A stretch of 40,003 nt of DNA from Rubellimicrobium roseum. GTDB lineage: Bacteria > Pseudomonadota > Alphaproteobacteria > Rhodobacterales > Rhodobacteraceae. Where the stretch lies: contig NZ_VDFV01000036.1 of the NCBI RefSeq assembly GCF_006152145.1, positions 1 to 40,003 on the forward strand, read 5' to 3'. Shown here piece by piece: positions 6,840 through 14,774 of the stretch. Under the pieces are notes generated by a model. It did no database searches. It saw nothing but the letters and a program-made list of their open reading frames with translations, and was not told the DNA's origin. Each line of letters starts with the position of its first letter. Positions within the stretch are counted from its first letter, which is position 1. The position numbers were made by a program, and so were the translations under genes.

Positions 6840-7134
6840 CTTCGCCCTCCCGCTCGAAGCGGATGCGCAGGCGCGTTCCCGTGGCCTCCGCGAAGCGCTG
6901 GAGGGTCCGAGTGGACGGCATGGCCCGCCCGCTCTCCAGCCGGGCCACCGCGGCCTGCGTCGTGCCCATGGCACGGGCCACCTGCTCCTGGGTCATGTCG
7001 GCCTCGGAGCGCGCGCGGATCAGCGCGTCCGCCAGGGTGAACTCCTCCTCCAGCGCCTCGTAGGCGGCGACGTATTCGGGGTCCTTGCGCCATTCGGCGA
7101 AGGCCTCGGCAGCCGGGATCATAGTGCGCGTCAT
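6823..7134 (-). CDS. XRE-family antitoxin (HigA-like)
   Basis: This 103-residue protein has an N-terminal tail (AAEAFAEWRKDPEYVAAYEAL) and a classic helix-turn-helix: MTQEQVARAMGTTQAAVARLESG, then STRTLQRFAEATGTRLRIRFE. That order is typical of HigA antitoxins encoded after a Gp49/DUF891-type toxin. It would neutralise the toxin and repress the shared promoter upstream of the toxin gene. The ATG at 7134 overlaps the toxin stop (ATGA), and AGGAGGT lies just upstream of it. Confidence 0.9.
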   Translation of the reverse strand: MTRTMIPAAEAFAEWRKDPEYVAAYEALEEEFTLADALIRARSEADMTQEQVARAMGTTQAAVARLESGRAMPSTRTLQRFAEATGTRLRIRFEREGEDAQAH

Positions 7135-7466
7135 GTGACCTCCTTGGCCCGCCTCAAGGCCGTCTCGATCTCCCGCCGGGGCGTCTTCTGGGTCTTCTTG
7201 GCGAAGACGTGCACCACGACCACCCGGCGGCCGGTGGCGGTGACGTAGGCGGCCCGGGCGATGCCATCCTTGCCCCGCATCCGCATCTCCCACACCGACC
7301 CTTCGAGGTGCTTCACGTAGGGCTCGCGCATCCGCTCCAGCCCGTGCGCCTCGATCAGGTGGACGATGCGCTCGAAGCTTGCACGGATGTCGGGGGCCAG
7401 CGCCGAGAGCGCGGTGAGGACGTCCTCGTCCAGGAGCTCGACCGTCCATGCCACGGGCAGAGACAT
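7131..7466 (-). CDS. RelE/HigB-type toxin (phage Gp49-like)
   Basis: This 111-residue protein (WTVELLDEDVLTALSALAPDI, EPYVKHLEGSVWEMRMRG, RAAYVTATGRRVVVVHVFAKK) matches the HigB/Gp49-like toxin family, ribosome-dependent mRNA endonucleases. The conserved basic/aromatic core Lys-x-Leu-...-Trp-Glu-x-Arg and the KKTQKTPRREIETA tail are intact. ATG 7466 was chosen because upstream codons in frame are low-complexity. No strong ribosome binding site precedes it; the sequence just upstream is AT-rich (TTGCAAAAATGAT) and may hold the promoter. It is the first gene of the toxin-antitoxin pair. Confidence 0.88.
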   Translation of the reverse strand: MSLPVAWTVELLDEDVLTALSALAPDIRASFERIVHLIEAHGLERMREPYVKHLEGSVWEMRMRGKDGIARAAYVTATGRRVVVVHVFAKKTQKTPRREIETALRRAKEVT

Positions 7467-8279
7467 ATCATTTTTGCAATGGAGATCAAGGGGGCGTCGC
7501 TGACTTGCCGCGCGACCGCGGGTGCGGATACCTCGGATGGGCATCCTGTCCGGAACGCATGCTGCGCCGCAACGTCTTGCGCGCTCTGCCGTGGCTGGAC
7601 TGGGCCGGGGACTTGTGCCTCGAGACCTCCATGCGCCGCCTGATCACCTCGAACTGAGCCCCGCCCAGACGACCTTACCAAGGCATCGTGGGGATCCCTG
7701 CCCTCTACGCGATCGCCCCAACGCGACCAGGTCAGCCGATGCGTCGCGCCGTCCTAGGCCTTGCGGGAGGTGGAAGGCCGGAGAAGACGCCTGGGACGCC
7801 GAGCTTGAGCGCGAGGCAATTCGAGCCCGGGGCGACGGTCGGGTGGCCCTGCTCCTGGCCTGCCTGACGAAGCCGTGGTGGCTGAGCGCGCTGTCGCTTA
7901 ACCTCGACGTGTCAGCCCGCACCCTGCGGTCCCTGCCCTGCCCCACGGGTGATGATCCGCCAATGACTGGTGCACCTGTCCCCGAAGTGCCGGTGGTGGC
8001 CATCGGTTCTCCTCGACGCGCCCTGCCCCGTCACCCGCGACCCGCACGGCCTCGTCGATGGGCTGATCTGGCCGAAGGACGGCTACGCCTCGACCTCATG
8101 GCGCAACGGCGGCGTCAGGCTTTCTTCCCTTGCGCGTGCGCGCATTCCTCGCGAGGCAACAAAGCCCTCCTTTGCCGTCAGGCCCCTGCAGGGTGCGCCG
8201 CGGGTCGCCTCCGGCCGTGCGATCCCCATCGAGGCCGCGGCGGTCGCGGGCTCGAGGATCAGGATCAAGGAGACACCCC
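7467..8279. other. Gene-poor stretch between HigB and DUF736 genes
   Basis: No protein here could be supported. A short plus-strand frame (7448-7657, ending DLCLETSMRRLITSN) has some protein-like composition, but it runs antisense to the toxin start and matches nothing I recognise. The AT-rich TTGCAAAAATGAT just upstream of the toxin start probably holds the higBA promoter and operator. Confidence 0.4.
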
Positions 8280-8603
8280 ATGGCGGCCATCGGCACCTTC
8301 AAGACCGTCGGCGACGACTACCTCGGCGACATCATCACACTCAGCGTCCAGGCCAAGAAGGTCCGCATCGTGCCCGCCGAGACCCGCGCCAGCGACGCGG
8401 CCCCCTCCCACCGGGTCTTCGTCGGGTCGGCCGAGATCGGCGCCGCCTGGACCAAGCGCTCGCAGGCTGGGCGCGATTACCTGGCCCTCAAGCTCGACGA
8501 CCCCTCCTTCGCTGCCCCCGTCTACGCCAACCTCGTCGCCGACGAGGACGGCACGACCCACCGGCTCATCTGGTCGCGCCAGAGCGACCGGCGCGAGGAC
8601 TGA
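8280..8603 (+). CDS. DUF736 family protein
   Basis: This 107-residue protein (MAAIGTFKTVGDDYLGDIIT, then KKVRIVPAE, GAAWTKRSQAGRDYLALKLDD and a C-terminal Leu-Ile-Trp-Ser-Arg) is a clear DUF736 member. These short beta-rich proteins are common on alphaproteobacterial plasmids and integrative elements, often near conjugation or replication genes. Their biochemical role is not established. A GGAG at 8268-8272 precedes the ATG. It supports the plasmid-type origin of the 6.8-14.5 kb region. Confidence 0.88.
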   Translation: MAAIGTFKTVGDDYLGDIITLSVQAKKVRIVPAETRASDAAPSHRVFVGSAEIGAAWTKRSQAGRDYLALKLDDPSFAAPVYANLVADEDGTTHRLIWSRQSDRRED

Positions 8604-8724
8604 CCTCCTCGCCCCCTGCCCCGCCCGGGTTGTCCGGGCGGGGCTCAGCCGCACGTGTCGGACGGGTGCCCGACCCCCCGGTCGGCACCCAATCGCATGC
8701 CCGCAGGGCGAATGGGCGCCGGGC

Positions 8725-9192
8725 CTACCGGCCCGCTCGGAAGAGGTCGCCTCGCGCACGCGGCTCATGTGCCTTGCGCCACCGCGTCCGGCGGTGCTCC
8801 GAGGCGTCGTGGAGCATGTGGCAACGCTGGCAAAGCGCGGCGAGATCGCGCGGCCCGTTCTTCCCTGGGTCGTGGCCGAGGTGACAGCTCGCCAGCACGA
8901 CGGCCGTCACGGGAAGGACGGGCACAGGGCCGAGCCCTGCGAGCGCGGGCTCGCGGGCCTCAATCACCGAAGGCGGCGGCAAACCGCGGACCCGGCGGCC
9001 GCGGCCGTCGCGCCAGCGCCCCTGGTCCTCGTCCCACCAGGTGCCGGAGCCGTCACCCAGGTGGACGACGTCCCTCCCGTGCGGTCGCCCGCAGCGCTCG
9101 CAGCGGCCCTTGGCGCGGCCGAAGCGGATCAGGCGAGACAGCTCCGGCCAGTCGATGGGGTAGAGCCAACGGTTCTCAGGCGCGATCGGCAT
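8725..9192 (-). CDS. HNH endonuclease-like protein
   Basis: This 155-residue protein has an N-terminal zinc-finger-like pair (CERCGRPHG), a variable middle, and a C-terminal HNH block: ASCHLGHDPGKNGPRDL followed by ALCQRCHMLHD. The spacing of Cys-x2-Cys pairs around His-Leu-x-His and the terminal Cys-x2-Cys-His-x3-His fits HNH nucleases of the small plasmid/phage type. No good ribosome binding site is visible before the ATG at 9192. Similar proteins occur near replication modules in alphaproteobacterial plasmids (recalled). It could be a nicking or homing-type enzyme; the target is unknown. Confidence 0.72.
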   Translation of the reverse strand: MPIAPENRWLYPIDWPELSRLIRFGRAKGRCERCGRPHGRDVVHLGDGSGTWWDEDQGRWRDGRGRRVRGLPPPSVIEAREPALAGLGPVPVLPVTAVVLASCHLGHDPGKNGPRDLAALCQRCHMLHDASEHRRTRWRKAHEPRARGDLFRAGR

Positions 9193-9796
9193 GGAAGCGA
9201 GTCTGAGTCATAGGACCAAGGAAGAAAAGGGAAAAGCGGCACTCCGGCGCGACTCGACGGACGTGAGCAGGTAGCCGGCACAGTCATGACCTTGTGGTTC
9301 GTCCCCAACGCCGCGTTGCCACCGACAGGCCGATCCGCCTTGGAACGCAAGACCCAGCCACGATGACTGCTCAATCGGAGGTGGACGGCGCCAAATCTGA
9401 CGATCATATAAAGTTGCAGAGTTTCGGCCGGGCCGGGCGACAGGAGGCGCCCAGAGGAGCGCGCTCTGAGGCGCAAGGTGTCAGGCCCGAGGGTGCACCT
9501 ATCCCGGCATCGAGGGTTTGTGTGGGATCACGCTGACGTGTAACTCTGCGGTGACAATCAAAGGACTCAGGAGGAGATCAGAGAAGACCCAGAAAAGGAA
9601 ACCCCCGCGCGGGGGACCCGGCGGGGGGGTTCGTGTGACGACCAACAGAATTCGCAGTTCTGTCAGCTCAACCTAAAGACCTAGAGCGAGTCCTAGAGCC
9701 CTTCCCCGACAAGATCAAGCTGAAAACCGCGTTTGCGCGATCGGCCGAGGCTTGCCCGGCGCCTCCCGCTCCAACCTACCTTGGAGAACGAGGACC
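9193..9796. other. Intergenic control region upstream of repC
   Basis: No convincing gene lies in these 604 bases. They contain a strong hairpin (9600-9631), a twice-repeated CTAGAGC (9681-9687 and 9693-9699), and a relatively AT-rich patch near 9640-9680. Being directly upstream of the replication initiator, the region is a candidate for copy-number control, for instance an antisense RNA as in repABC plasmids. That role is inference. Confidence 0.4.
9600..9631. terminator. Strong GC hairpin in repC leader
   Basis: AACCCCCGC (9600-9608) pairs with GCGGGGG...TT (9621-9631), enclosing a second small CCCCCGCGCGGGGG fold-back. There is no T-run after it on the plus strand. In repABC plasmids a comparable hairpin upstream of repC terminates or is formed with the antisense incompatibility RNA; the same role is possible here. 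Confidence 0.35.
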
Positions 9797-11026
9797 ATGC
9801 TTCGACTTGCTCGCCCCCCCCGTGGGGAGGCTGACCACCCCGTGCTGCCCAAAGGCTTGCAGCGCAGCGACGTGGAGCGCCTCCTGCCCACCATCCGTCG
9901 CGTCTACCGACTCTCGGACGCTTGTGCCCTGACCCTGCTCGTGTTCGTGCAGTGCACGCGCCCGTCCGACTGGACGGACCCCACCGCCGACCCTGTCTGC
10001 CACGCCACCCAGACCGCCCTGGCTGAGCGCCTCGGTCTCACCCCGCGCGCCGTGCGCTACCACGAGGCCACGCTCGAGCGGGCCGGGCTCCTGCGGAAGA
10101 CGACGGGCGCCGACGGCAGCCGCGGCCGCTTCGCCGGCGGCCAGGTCGTCCAGGGCCTGAGCCTTGCCCCCCTGGTGGCGCTCGTGCCTGCGCTTCTCGA
10201 ACGGGCGGCGGCCGACGACGCCGAGCGCCTCCGCACCCTGGGCCTCAAGCGCCAGTGCTCCGCCGCGCGGCGCGTGCTCAAGCGGTCGGTGGAGCGGCTC
10301 CTGGAGGTCGCCCCCACCGCGCCCATGGCCACCGAGCTCCTCGCCCTCTACGCGGCCCTGCCTCGGCGCTATGACGGGATGGACGGCCCGGCGCTCGATG
10401 CCCTTCTCAGCCAGCTCGATGAGGCTGTGGAGAAGGGACTGGCGGCCCTCGATCGTCGTGCAGATTCTTCCGGCGTGTCGGAACAGGACTTCCGCCGATC
10501 TCTACAAGATACAACGGAAAACCATGCTGAATCTTGTGTCGGCTCCTCCGACAGACCAAAGCCAGCCGGCAAGCCGGCTGACGCGTCCTTGGTCGCGGCG
10601 CCTGTCGGCGCCGAAGAAGGCAGAGAACCAAAGGCTCGCGATTTCCAGCGCGGGCACAAGCCCCACTGGTTGGAGACCTTCACGCCACGCCGCCTCTACG
10701 CGGCCTGCTCTGAGGACATGCGGCTCTACCTCGACGGGGTGAAGGGCGCGCGAATCCTCCCGAACGAGCTCGACTTCATCCGCGCGGCGCTGATGATCCT
10801 GCCCGACCTGGGCATCAACGCGAGCGCCTGGGACGAGGCCTCGGAGGCCATGGGGGACCTCGCCGCCGCCCTCTCGGTCCTGGTGATCGACGCCCGGCGG
10901 TTCGACCCCGTGCGCCCCATCCGAAGCCCAGGGGGGGCGCTCAGGAGCTTTGCGCGCCTGGCGATGACGGGGAAGCTGAACCTCGCGGGGAGTCTGATCG
11001 GGCTGGTGGAGCGGGCCCAACCATGA
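9797..11026 (+). CDS. repC: Plasmid replication initiator RepC
   Basis: This 409-residue protein fits RepC of alphaproteobacterial replicons. The N-terminal DNA-binding part has DVERLLPTIRRVYRLSDACA and QTALAERLGLTPRAVRYHEA, a helix-turn-helix; the C-terminal domain has FTPRRLYAACSEDMRLYLDG and LGINASAWDEASEAMG. RepC opens and binds the origin, which in this family lies inside the repC gene itself. A linker at about residues 225-290 is locally AT-rich and contains a perfect inverted repeat. ATG 9797 follows GAGG within TTGGAGAACGAGGACC. No repA or repB partition genes precede it, so it is a RepC-only module within this window. Confidence 0.92.
   Translation: MLRLARPPRGEADHPVLPKGLQRSDVERLLPTIRRVYRLSDACALTLLVFVQCTRPSDWTDPTADPVCHATQTALAERLGLTPRAVRYHEATLERAGLLRKTTGADGSRGRFAGGQVVQGLSLAPLVALVPALLERAAADDAERLRTLGLKRQCSAARRVLKRSVERLLEVAPTAPMATELLALYAALPRRYDGMDGPALDALLSQLDEAVEKGLAALDRRADSSGVSEQDFRRSLQDTTENHAESCVGSSDRPKPAGKPADASLVAAPVGAEEGREPKARDFQRGHKPHWLETFTPRRLYAACSEDMRLYLDGVKGARILPNELDFIRAALMILPDLGINASAWDEASEAMGDLAAALSVLVIDARRFDPVRPIRSPGGALRSFARLAMTGKLNLAGSLIGLVERAQP
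10563..10580. other. Inverted repeat in AT-rich part of repC, candidate oriV
   Basis: CAGCCGGC and GCCGGCTG form a perfect 8-bp inverted repeat separated by AA. Immediately upstream (about 10490-10560) lies the least GC-rich stretch of the gene, including TCTACAAGATACAACGGAAA. In repABC plasmids the origin sits in such an AT-rich region within repC. The structural features are seen; the origin function is inferred. Confidence 0.45.
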
Positions 11027-11295
11027 CCCATTCAGGGCTCCAGTGGGCACGGAGGGACGATCCCGGACGGAGGAGCTTGGCCCCAAGGCATCCCGCCGTG
11101 CTCCGCGACGGATGCGGGGCGTTGGCGAGGGATATCGGCGCGACGGGAACCCGCCCGGGCCGGCACAGGCGAAGCGGTCGAGCTCGGGCGCTGGAGCCCT
11201 GCAGCCATCTTGAGGGGCGCGACCTCTCGTCGCTCAGCCATCGCGCCTCCAACCACCGCCAGCTGCGAGATCAACTCGAGGCTGTCGTCGACACC

Positions 11296-11613
11296 TCAGT
11301 CGTCGTGGATGAGCATGGCCTCCGGCGGCGTGCCCGCGCGAAGCGCCTCCTCGTACCAGCGCGGCGAGCGGCCCCGACCGGACCAGACGTTCGCCGCGTT
11401 CGCAGGGTCTCGGTACTTCGCCGGCACCTTCGTCCCGGCCAGCTTGGAGGGGACATGGCGGCGCAGCGGTCCCAACCTGAGCGAAGATCCCGCCTGTGGT
11501 GCGGCGCCGTCGTTCGAGGCGAGAGATCTTCGGCCAGCCGCCGTCGCCTCCACTGGATGAGGAGCGCTTAAGCCCCCATCACTCGCCTGCGGTCCATCAG
11601 CCTCCCCATCCAT
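11296..11613 (-). CDS. H-NS-family C-terminal DNA-binding domain protein, probably truncated
   Basis: The last 45 or so residues (VPAKYRDPANAANVWSGRGR, then SPRWYEEALRAGTPPEAML) are a typical H-NS/BpH3-type DNA-binding domain, with the SGRG AT-hook-like loop. H-NS proteins silence AT-rich and foreign DNA. The normal N-terminal coiled-coil oligomerisation region is absent. The preceding 60 residues are low-complexity Ala/Gly/Ser/Pro sequence, and neither other minus-strand frame supplies the missing part. It may be a decayed gene or a shortened plasmid-borne variant. The 269 bases between repC and this gene show nothing else I can support. Confidence 0.5.
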   Translation of the reverse strand: MDGEADGPQASDGGLSAPHPVEATAAGRRSLASNDGAAPQAGSSLRLGPLRRHVPSKLAGTKVPAKYRDPANAANVWSGRGRSPRWYEEALRAGTPPEAMLIHDD

Positions 11614-12454
11614 CCCCCGCCTCGTCCTCCCGTGGCTACGCCGTCCAACTCGAGCGTCGTGGTGCAGCGTGAGCGACCCCGAGGCGATCGGGCAAGTGCA
11701 TCAGCGTCAGGTGCCGGACGGGCGTGTTTTTGGCGTCTCCCTTCGGGCCGGGCTCTAGCTTCGGCTGGTCCCGGGGCTGCGCCTGCGGGCTCCCCGGACC
11801 GTCCTGCGCCGGAGCCGCGCCGTCCCTCTGGGCCGGCCCGTCTCCGCCCCTGCGGGTGACGATCCCTGACGCGGGCCGACCCGGCCGGCCAAGCGGGCCA
11901 AGCTCCGGCCGCAGGTCGCGCACCACCCCGCGTTGGCCGCCGCCGGAGGAGCGAAGGCCGCGGGGACAAGGTCGAAGCCGAAAGGTCGAAGGCTGAAGGT
12001 CGAAGGGTGCAGGCTGGCGACTGGCTGGCAACGCTTGACGGCTGCCGACGGCCGCTGCGGAGGGGGCGCCGTGGGGGGGGCAGTGGGGGGGCGCCCCGCT
12101 GGCTGCGATCGGTGCGGGACGCCTCCAGGTGGGACGGCAAGGGAAGGCCCTGAAGGACAGCACAGGGCAGCGGTGAGCCCGGCCCGGAGCAGGCTCCGGC
12201 CCGGCCTCAAGGGCGGCATGGCCGCTGCCCCCGCCGCTGGCGCTCTGGACGCCGCGACGACCCGTCCCCTGAGTGGGTCCGCCACGCATCCCCACCCGGG
12301 TCCGTCAAGGGGCAAGCGCCGCCGCCTGCGCGGCGTCGGCTGCGGGGCCCGCCGTGTCCTCGGCTTCGCCTGCGGGCCGCACCACCGGGCCCCTGCGCCC
12401 CCCTGACAGCCCCGGCCGGGGCCGCGGGCCGGGCTGCGCCCGCCCCGCTCTGCC
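11614..12454. other. GC-rich stretch without supported genes
   Basis: All frames here translate into Pro/Arg/Ala/Gly-rich low-complexity sequence with no recognisable domain. The only structure noticed is a short tandem repeat at 11968-12009. Its 3' end leads into the hairpin upstream of the antirestriction gene. Confidence 0.4.
11968..12009. repeat. Three tandem 14-bp repeats (AAGGTCGAAG core)
   Basis: AAGGTCGAAG begins at 11968, 11982 and 11996, a regular 14-bp period with variable last four bases. Short evenly spaced repeats on a plasmid backbone can be iterons or partition sites, but three copies are few and the region is low-complexity. The function is unknown. Confidence 0.5.
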
Positions 12455-12484
12455 GTCCGAAACACGCGGGGTGCGTGTTCGGAC
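12455..12484 (+). promoter_or_regulatory. Long hairpin upstream of ardC
   Basis: GTCCGAAACACGC (12455-12467) pairs with GCGTGTTCGGAC (12473-12484) over 12 bp with a single bulged A and a 5-base loop. It lies 80 bp before the ardC start. No T-run follows, so it is more likely a regulatory RNA structure, an operator or a single-stranded promoter of the kind used by leading-region genes than an intrinsic terminator. Confidence 0.4.
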
Positions 12485-12564
12485 AGTCAGACCGGACCGG
12501 CTCCGCCCAAAGGCGGACAAAGGGCACCAGACCCCAAGCCGCCACCCACCACACGGAGGCCGGC

Positions 12565-13584
12565 ATGGCACGCCAGACGAAGACAATCCAAGAGGCCCAG
12601 ACCACCTGGGGCGCCACTCGCCCGTTCGACCCCGAGCGCGAGATCAGCGAGCGCATCATCGCGGCCATCGAAGCGGGCACGCCCCCCTGGCGCAAGCCTT
12701 GGACCGGCGGAAGCGGCTGCCCATTCCCCTTGCGCGCCACCGGCGAGGCCTACCGCGGCATCAACGTCCTGATGCTGTGGCTGGAAGCCTCCGAGAAGGG
12801 CTACGCCTCTCCGTTCTGGATGACCTACCGCCAGGCCCAAGAACTGGGCGGGCAGGTCCGCAGGGGCGAGCGCTCCACGCTGGTGGTGAAGTACGGGGTG
12901 GTGGAGAAGGAGAGGGAGGACGAGGCAGGCCAGGGGGTCCGCGAGGGCGAGGAGGGCAGGGCGCAGCGGCGGCCTTACCTGAAGGCCTACCGCGTGTTCA
13001 ACGCGGGCCAGGTGGACGGCCTGCCCGAGAGCTTCGCCCGAAAGCCCGACCCGGCGCGGGACCTTGGCACCAAGGCCGACGCCAGCCTGGAGACCTATTT
13101 CGCCCGGCTCGGGGCCACGGTCGAGACCACGCCCGACCCCCGTGCCTACTACCACCCGGCGCGTGACGTCATCCACATGCCCCCGGTGGCCACCTTCCAC
13201 GACACGGAGGGCTACTACGCCACCCTCGGGCATGAAGGGGTCCACTGGACGGGGCACGAGTCGCGCCTGGACCGTCTCGCGCGTTGCCGCGACCGCGAGG
13301 CCTACGCCTTCGAGGAACTGGTGGCCGAGGTCGGGCAGTGCCTGCTCCTCGCCACGCTGGGGCTCACGCCCGCCATCGATCAATCCGCGGCTTACATTGA
13401 GGGTTGGTTGAAGGCTCTGCGCGACGACAAGCGCGTGATCTTCCGCGCCGCATCCGAGGCGCAAAAGGCGGTAGACCTCATCCGCGAGCGCTGCGGCGAC
13501 GCCGTTGCGGTGGAGGCCGAGGCCGAAGGGAAATGCGCCGGCCCGACCGGCGCGGCCGAGCCCGTCGAGGAGGCGGCCGCGTGA
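12565..13584 (+). CDS. ardC: ArdC-like antirestriction protein (ssDNA-binding plus metalloprotease)
   Basis: The N-terminal domain (FDPEREISERIIAAIEAGTP, PWRKPWTGG, YRGINVLMLW) is the ssDNA-binding ArdC-N type. The C-terminal half is a zincin-like metalloprotease with His223-Glu224-x2-His227 (GHEGVHWTGHESRLD) and a downstream Glu-containing helix (AYAFEELVAEVGQ). ArdC proteins protect incoming conjugative DNA from restriction. Within the protein, a charged insertion at about residues 113-136 (VEKEREDEAGQGVREGEEGR) and an Ala/Glu-rich tail are variable. At 339 residues it is near the usual length. GGAGG lies seven bases before ATG 12565. Confidence 0.9.
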   Translation: MARQTKTIQEAQTTWGATRPFDPEREISERIIAAIEAGTPPWRKPWTGGSGCPFPLRATGEAYRGINVLMLWLEASEKGYASPFWMTYRQAQELGGQVRRGERSTLVVKYGVVEKEREDEAGQGVREGEEGRAQRRPYLKAYRVFNAGQVDGLPESFARKPDPARDLGTKADASLETYFARLGATVETTPDPRAYYHPARDVIHMPPVATFHDTEGYYATLGHEGVHWTGHESRLDRLARCRDREAYAFEELVAEVGQCLLLATLGLTPAIDQSAAYIEGWLKALRDDKRVIFRAASEAQKAVDLIRERCGDAVAVEAEAEGKCAGPTGAAEPVEEAAA

Positions 13585-13628
13585 GCGGCCTCCTTCCCCT
13601 GCCACCCTTCTTCGACTGGAGCCGAGCC

Positions 13629-13853
13629 ATGCAAGCGCGCGACTTCCCCCAAGGCCTCACGAGAGACATCACCCACGACGAGGAAACCAGCCTGCTCTAC
13701 CCGGAGCCCACCACCGAGAAGCCCTCGGAGGAGGAGTTCTGGGACATGCTCTTCGACGGCGCCTGCCCGGCCACGGACGGCTGCGAGGTGGAGCCCGACG
13801 GTGCCTGCCCGCACGGCCACCCCACTTGGCCGCGCCGCATGGGCCTCGTCTAG
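13629..13853 (+). CDS. Small conserved-type plasmid protein of unknown function
   Basis: This 74-residue acidic protein has a Cys/His-rich C-terminus: FDGACPATDGCEVEPDGACP followed by HGHPTWPRRMGLV. The paired cysteines and His-Gly-His could bind a metal. I do not know a named family, though the sequence style and position after ardC recur on alphaproteobacterial plasmids (recalled). ATG 13629 has GGAG upstream. A GTG at 13581 overlapping the ardC stop would add 16 residues. It is probably co-transcribed with ardC. Confidence 0.65.
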   Translation: MQARDFPQGLTRDITHDEETSLLYPEPTTEKPSEEEFWDMLFDGACPATDGCEVEPDGACPHGHPTWPRRMGLV

Positions 13854-13938
13854 CCCTCGGGTCCGGCCTCCGCCCGCTCGGGCGGGCGAAGGCCGAGCTT
13901 CGCTGTCCCTGATCAACTCAACCTCAGGAGGAGTGGCC

Positions 13939-14487
13939 ATGTCCACCTTCTTCGTCACTCGCGTCACCATCGACGCGGCCGTAGCGGCCTTTATCGCCGA
14001 GGGTGGCCCCCTGAGCCTGGAGGCCGCGACGGATCTCGGCCGCGCGCTTTGGGCCATGAACGCCGAGGCCGTGCGCTGGCGCTACGACCTCGACACCGGC
14101 ACGCCAGAGGAGCACGCCGAGCACGAAGCGAACCTTGCCGCCGTTGCAAGCTACGCCTGGACCCCGCGCGACCTCGCCCTGGCCGTGATCGTCAAGTCGC
14201 TCGACTGCCTGCACAATCAGTGCTGCGAGGGTCCCGTGTGCGAGACAGCCCTTTATGGCCGCCTCACGGCGCTCGCCAACCACCACGATGCGGGCGGCGT
14301 GCGGGACACGGCGGAGTACGAACAGGCCCATTGGGGACTAGACGAGGTGGACCCACCTGCCGAGGCGGGTGCTCCCTCCGGCGTCAGGTTTCGCTCGGAA
14401 CTGACGCCTGAGGGCGAGCAACTCGTGATCCCAGGGTGCGAGCGCAACCGATCCAGCAAGCTCCGGCAGCTCGACCTCTTCGGCTGA
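13939..14487 (+). CDS. Hypothetical plasmid-associated protein
   Basis: This 182-residue soluble protein is unrecognised. It has an N-terminal half predicted helical (VTIDAAVAAFIAEG, LEAATDLGRALWAMNAEAV) and a central CLHNQCCEGPVCETALYGRL with four cysteines. The C-terminus ends RSSKLRQLDLFG. A strong AGGAGGAG precedes the ATG at 13939, so it is surely translated. It follows ardC and the small cysteine protein in the same direction and is likely part of the same transfer or establishment unit. Confidence 0.7.
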   Translation: MSTFFVTRVTIDAAVAAFIAEGGPLSLEAATDLGRALWAMNAEAVRWRYDLDTGTPEEHAEHEANLAAVASYAWTPRDLALAVIVKSLDCLHNQCCEGPVCETALYGRLTALANHHDAGGVRDTAEYEQAHWGLDEVDPPAEAGAPSGVRFRSELTPEGEQLVIPGCERNRSSKLRQLDLFG

Positions 14488-14774
14488 AGGAGTGCAGGCT
14501 CGTCTCGGGAAGGCGGTCAAGGTCTTCGGCAGGGGTTGGACACAGACTTGACGAGACTGAAGCAGCCCACGCTCCAGCCGATCCCTTTCGGTGCCTTGGC
14601 ATCGGAAGGGATTGCCCAGCGACGAGCGTCGTTCCCGCTCATCGGGCTGTCTCAGGATCAGCTCTCATTCTTGGCGGCCCATCTTTTTCCGTGCAATCCC
14701 GCTACCATAAGCGTGCTCGCCATTGTGGCTGCTCAGCTGCGCCAGCAGCGCGTCGGCCGTCCCGCACCTGTGCC
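14488..14774. other. Intergenic stretch at plasmid backbone / arr junction
   Basis: Nothing was supported in these 287 bases. A plus-strand frame from 14536 (87 codons) starts with TTG, has no ribosome binding site and resembles nothing I know. The segment marks the change from the plasmid-type backbone to the respiration and ion-transport region. Confidence 0.35.

Noticed and set aside
7448-7657. Small plus-strand frame (69 codons)
   Set aside because: Overlaps the toxin start in antisense, no ribosome binding site, no recognisable family.
7522-9213. Long plus-strand open frame (563 codons)
   Set aside because: Runs through the DUF736 gene in another frame and antisense to the HNH gene; composition is Arg/Pro-rich with no domain.
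12487-13605. Minus-strand open frame (372 codons)
   Set aside because: Antisense shadow of ardC, which has motifs and a ribosome binding site.
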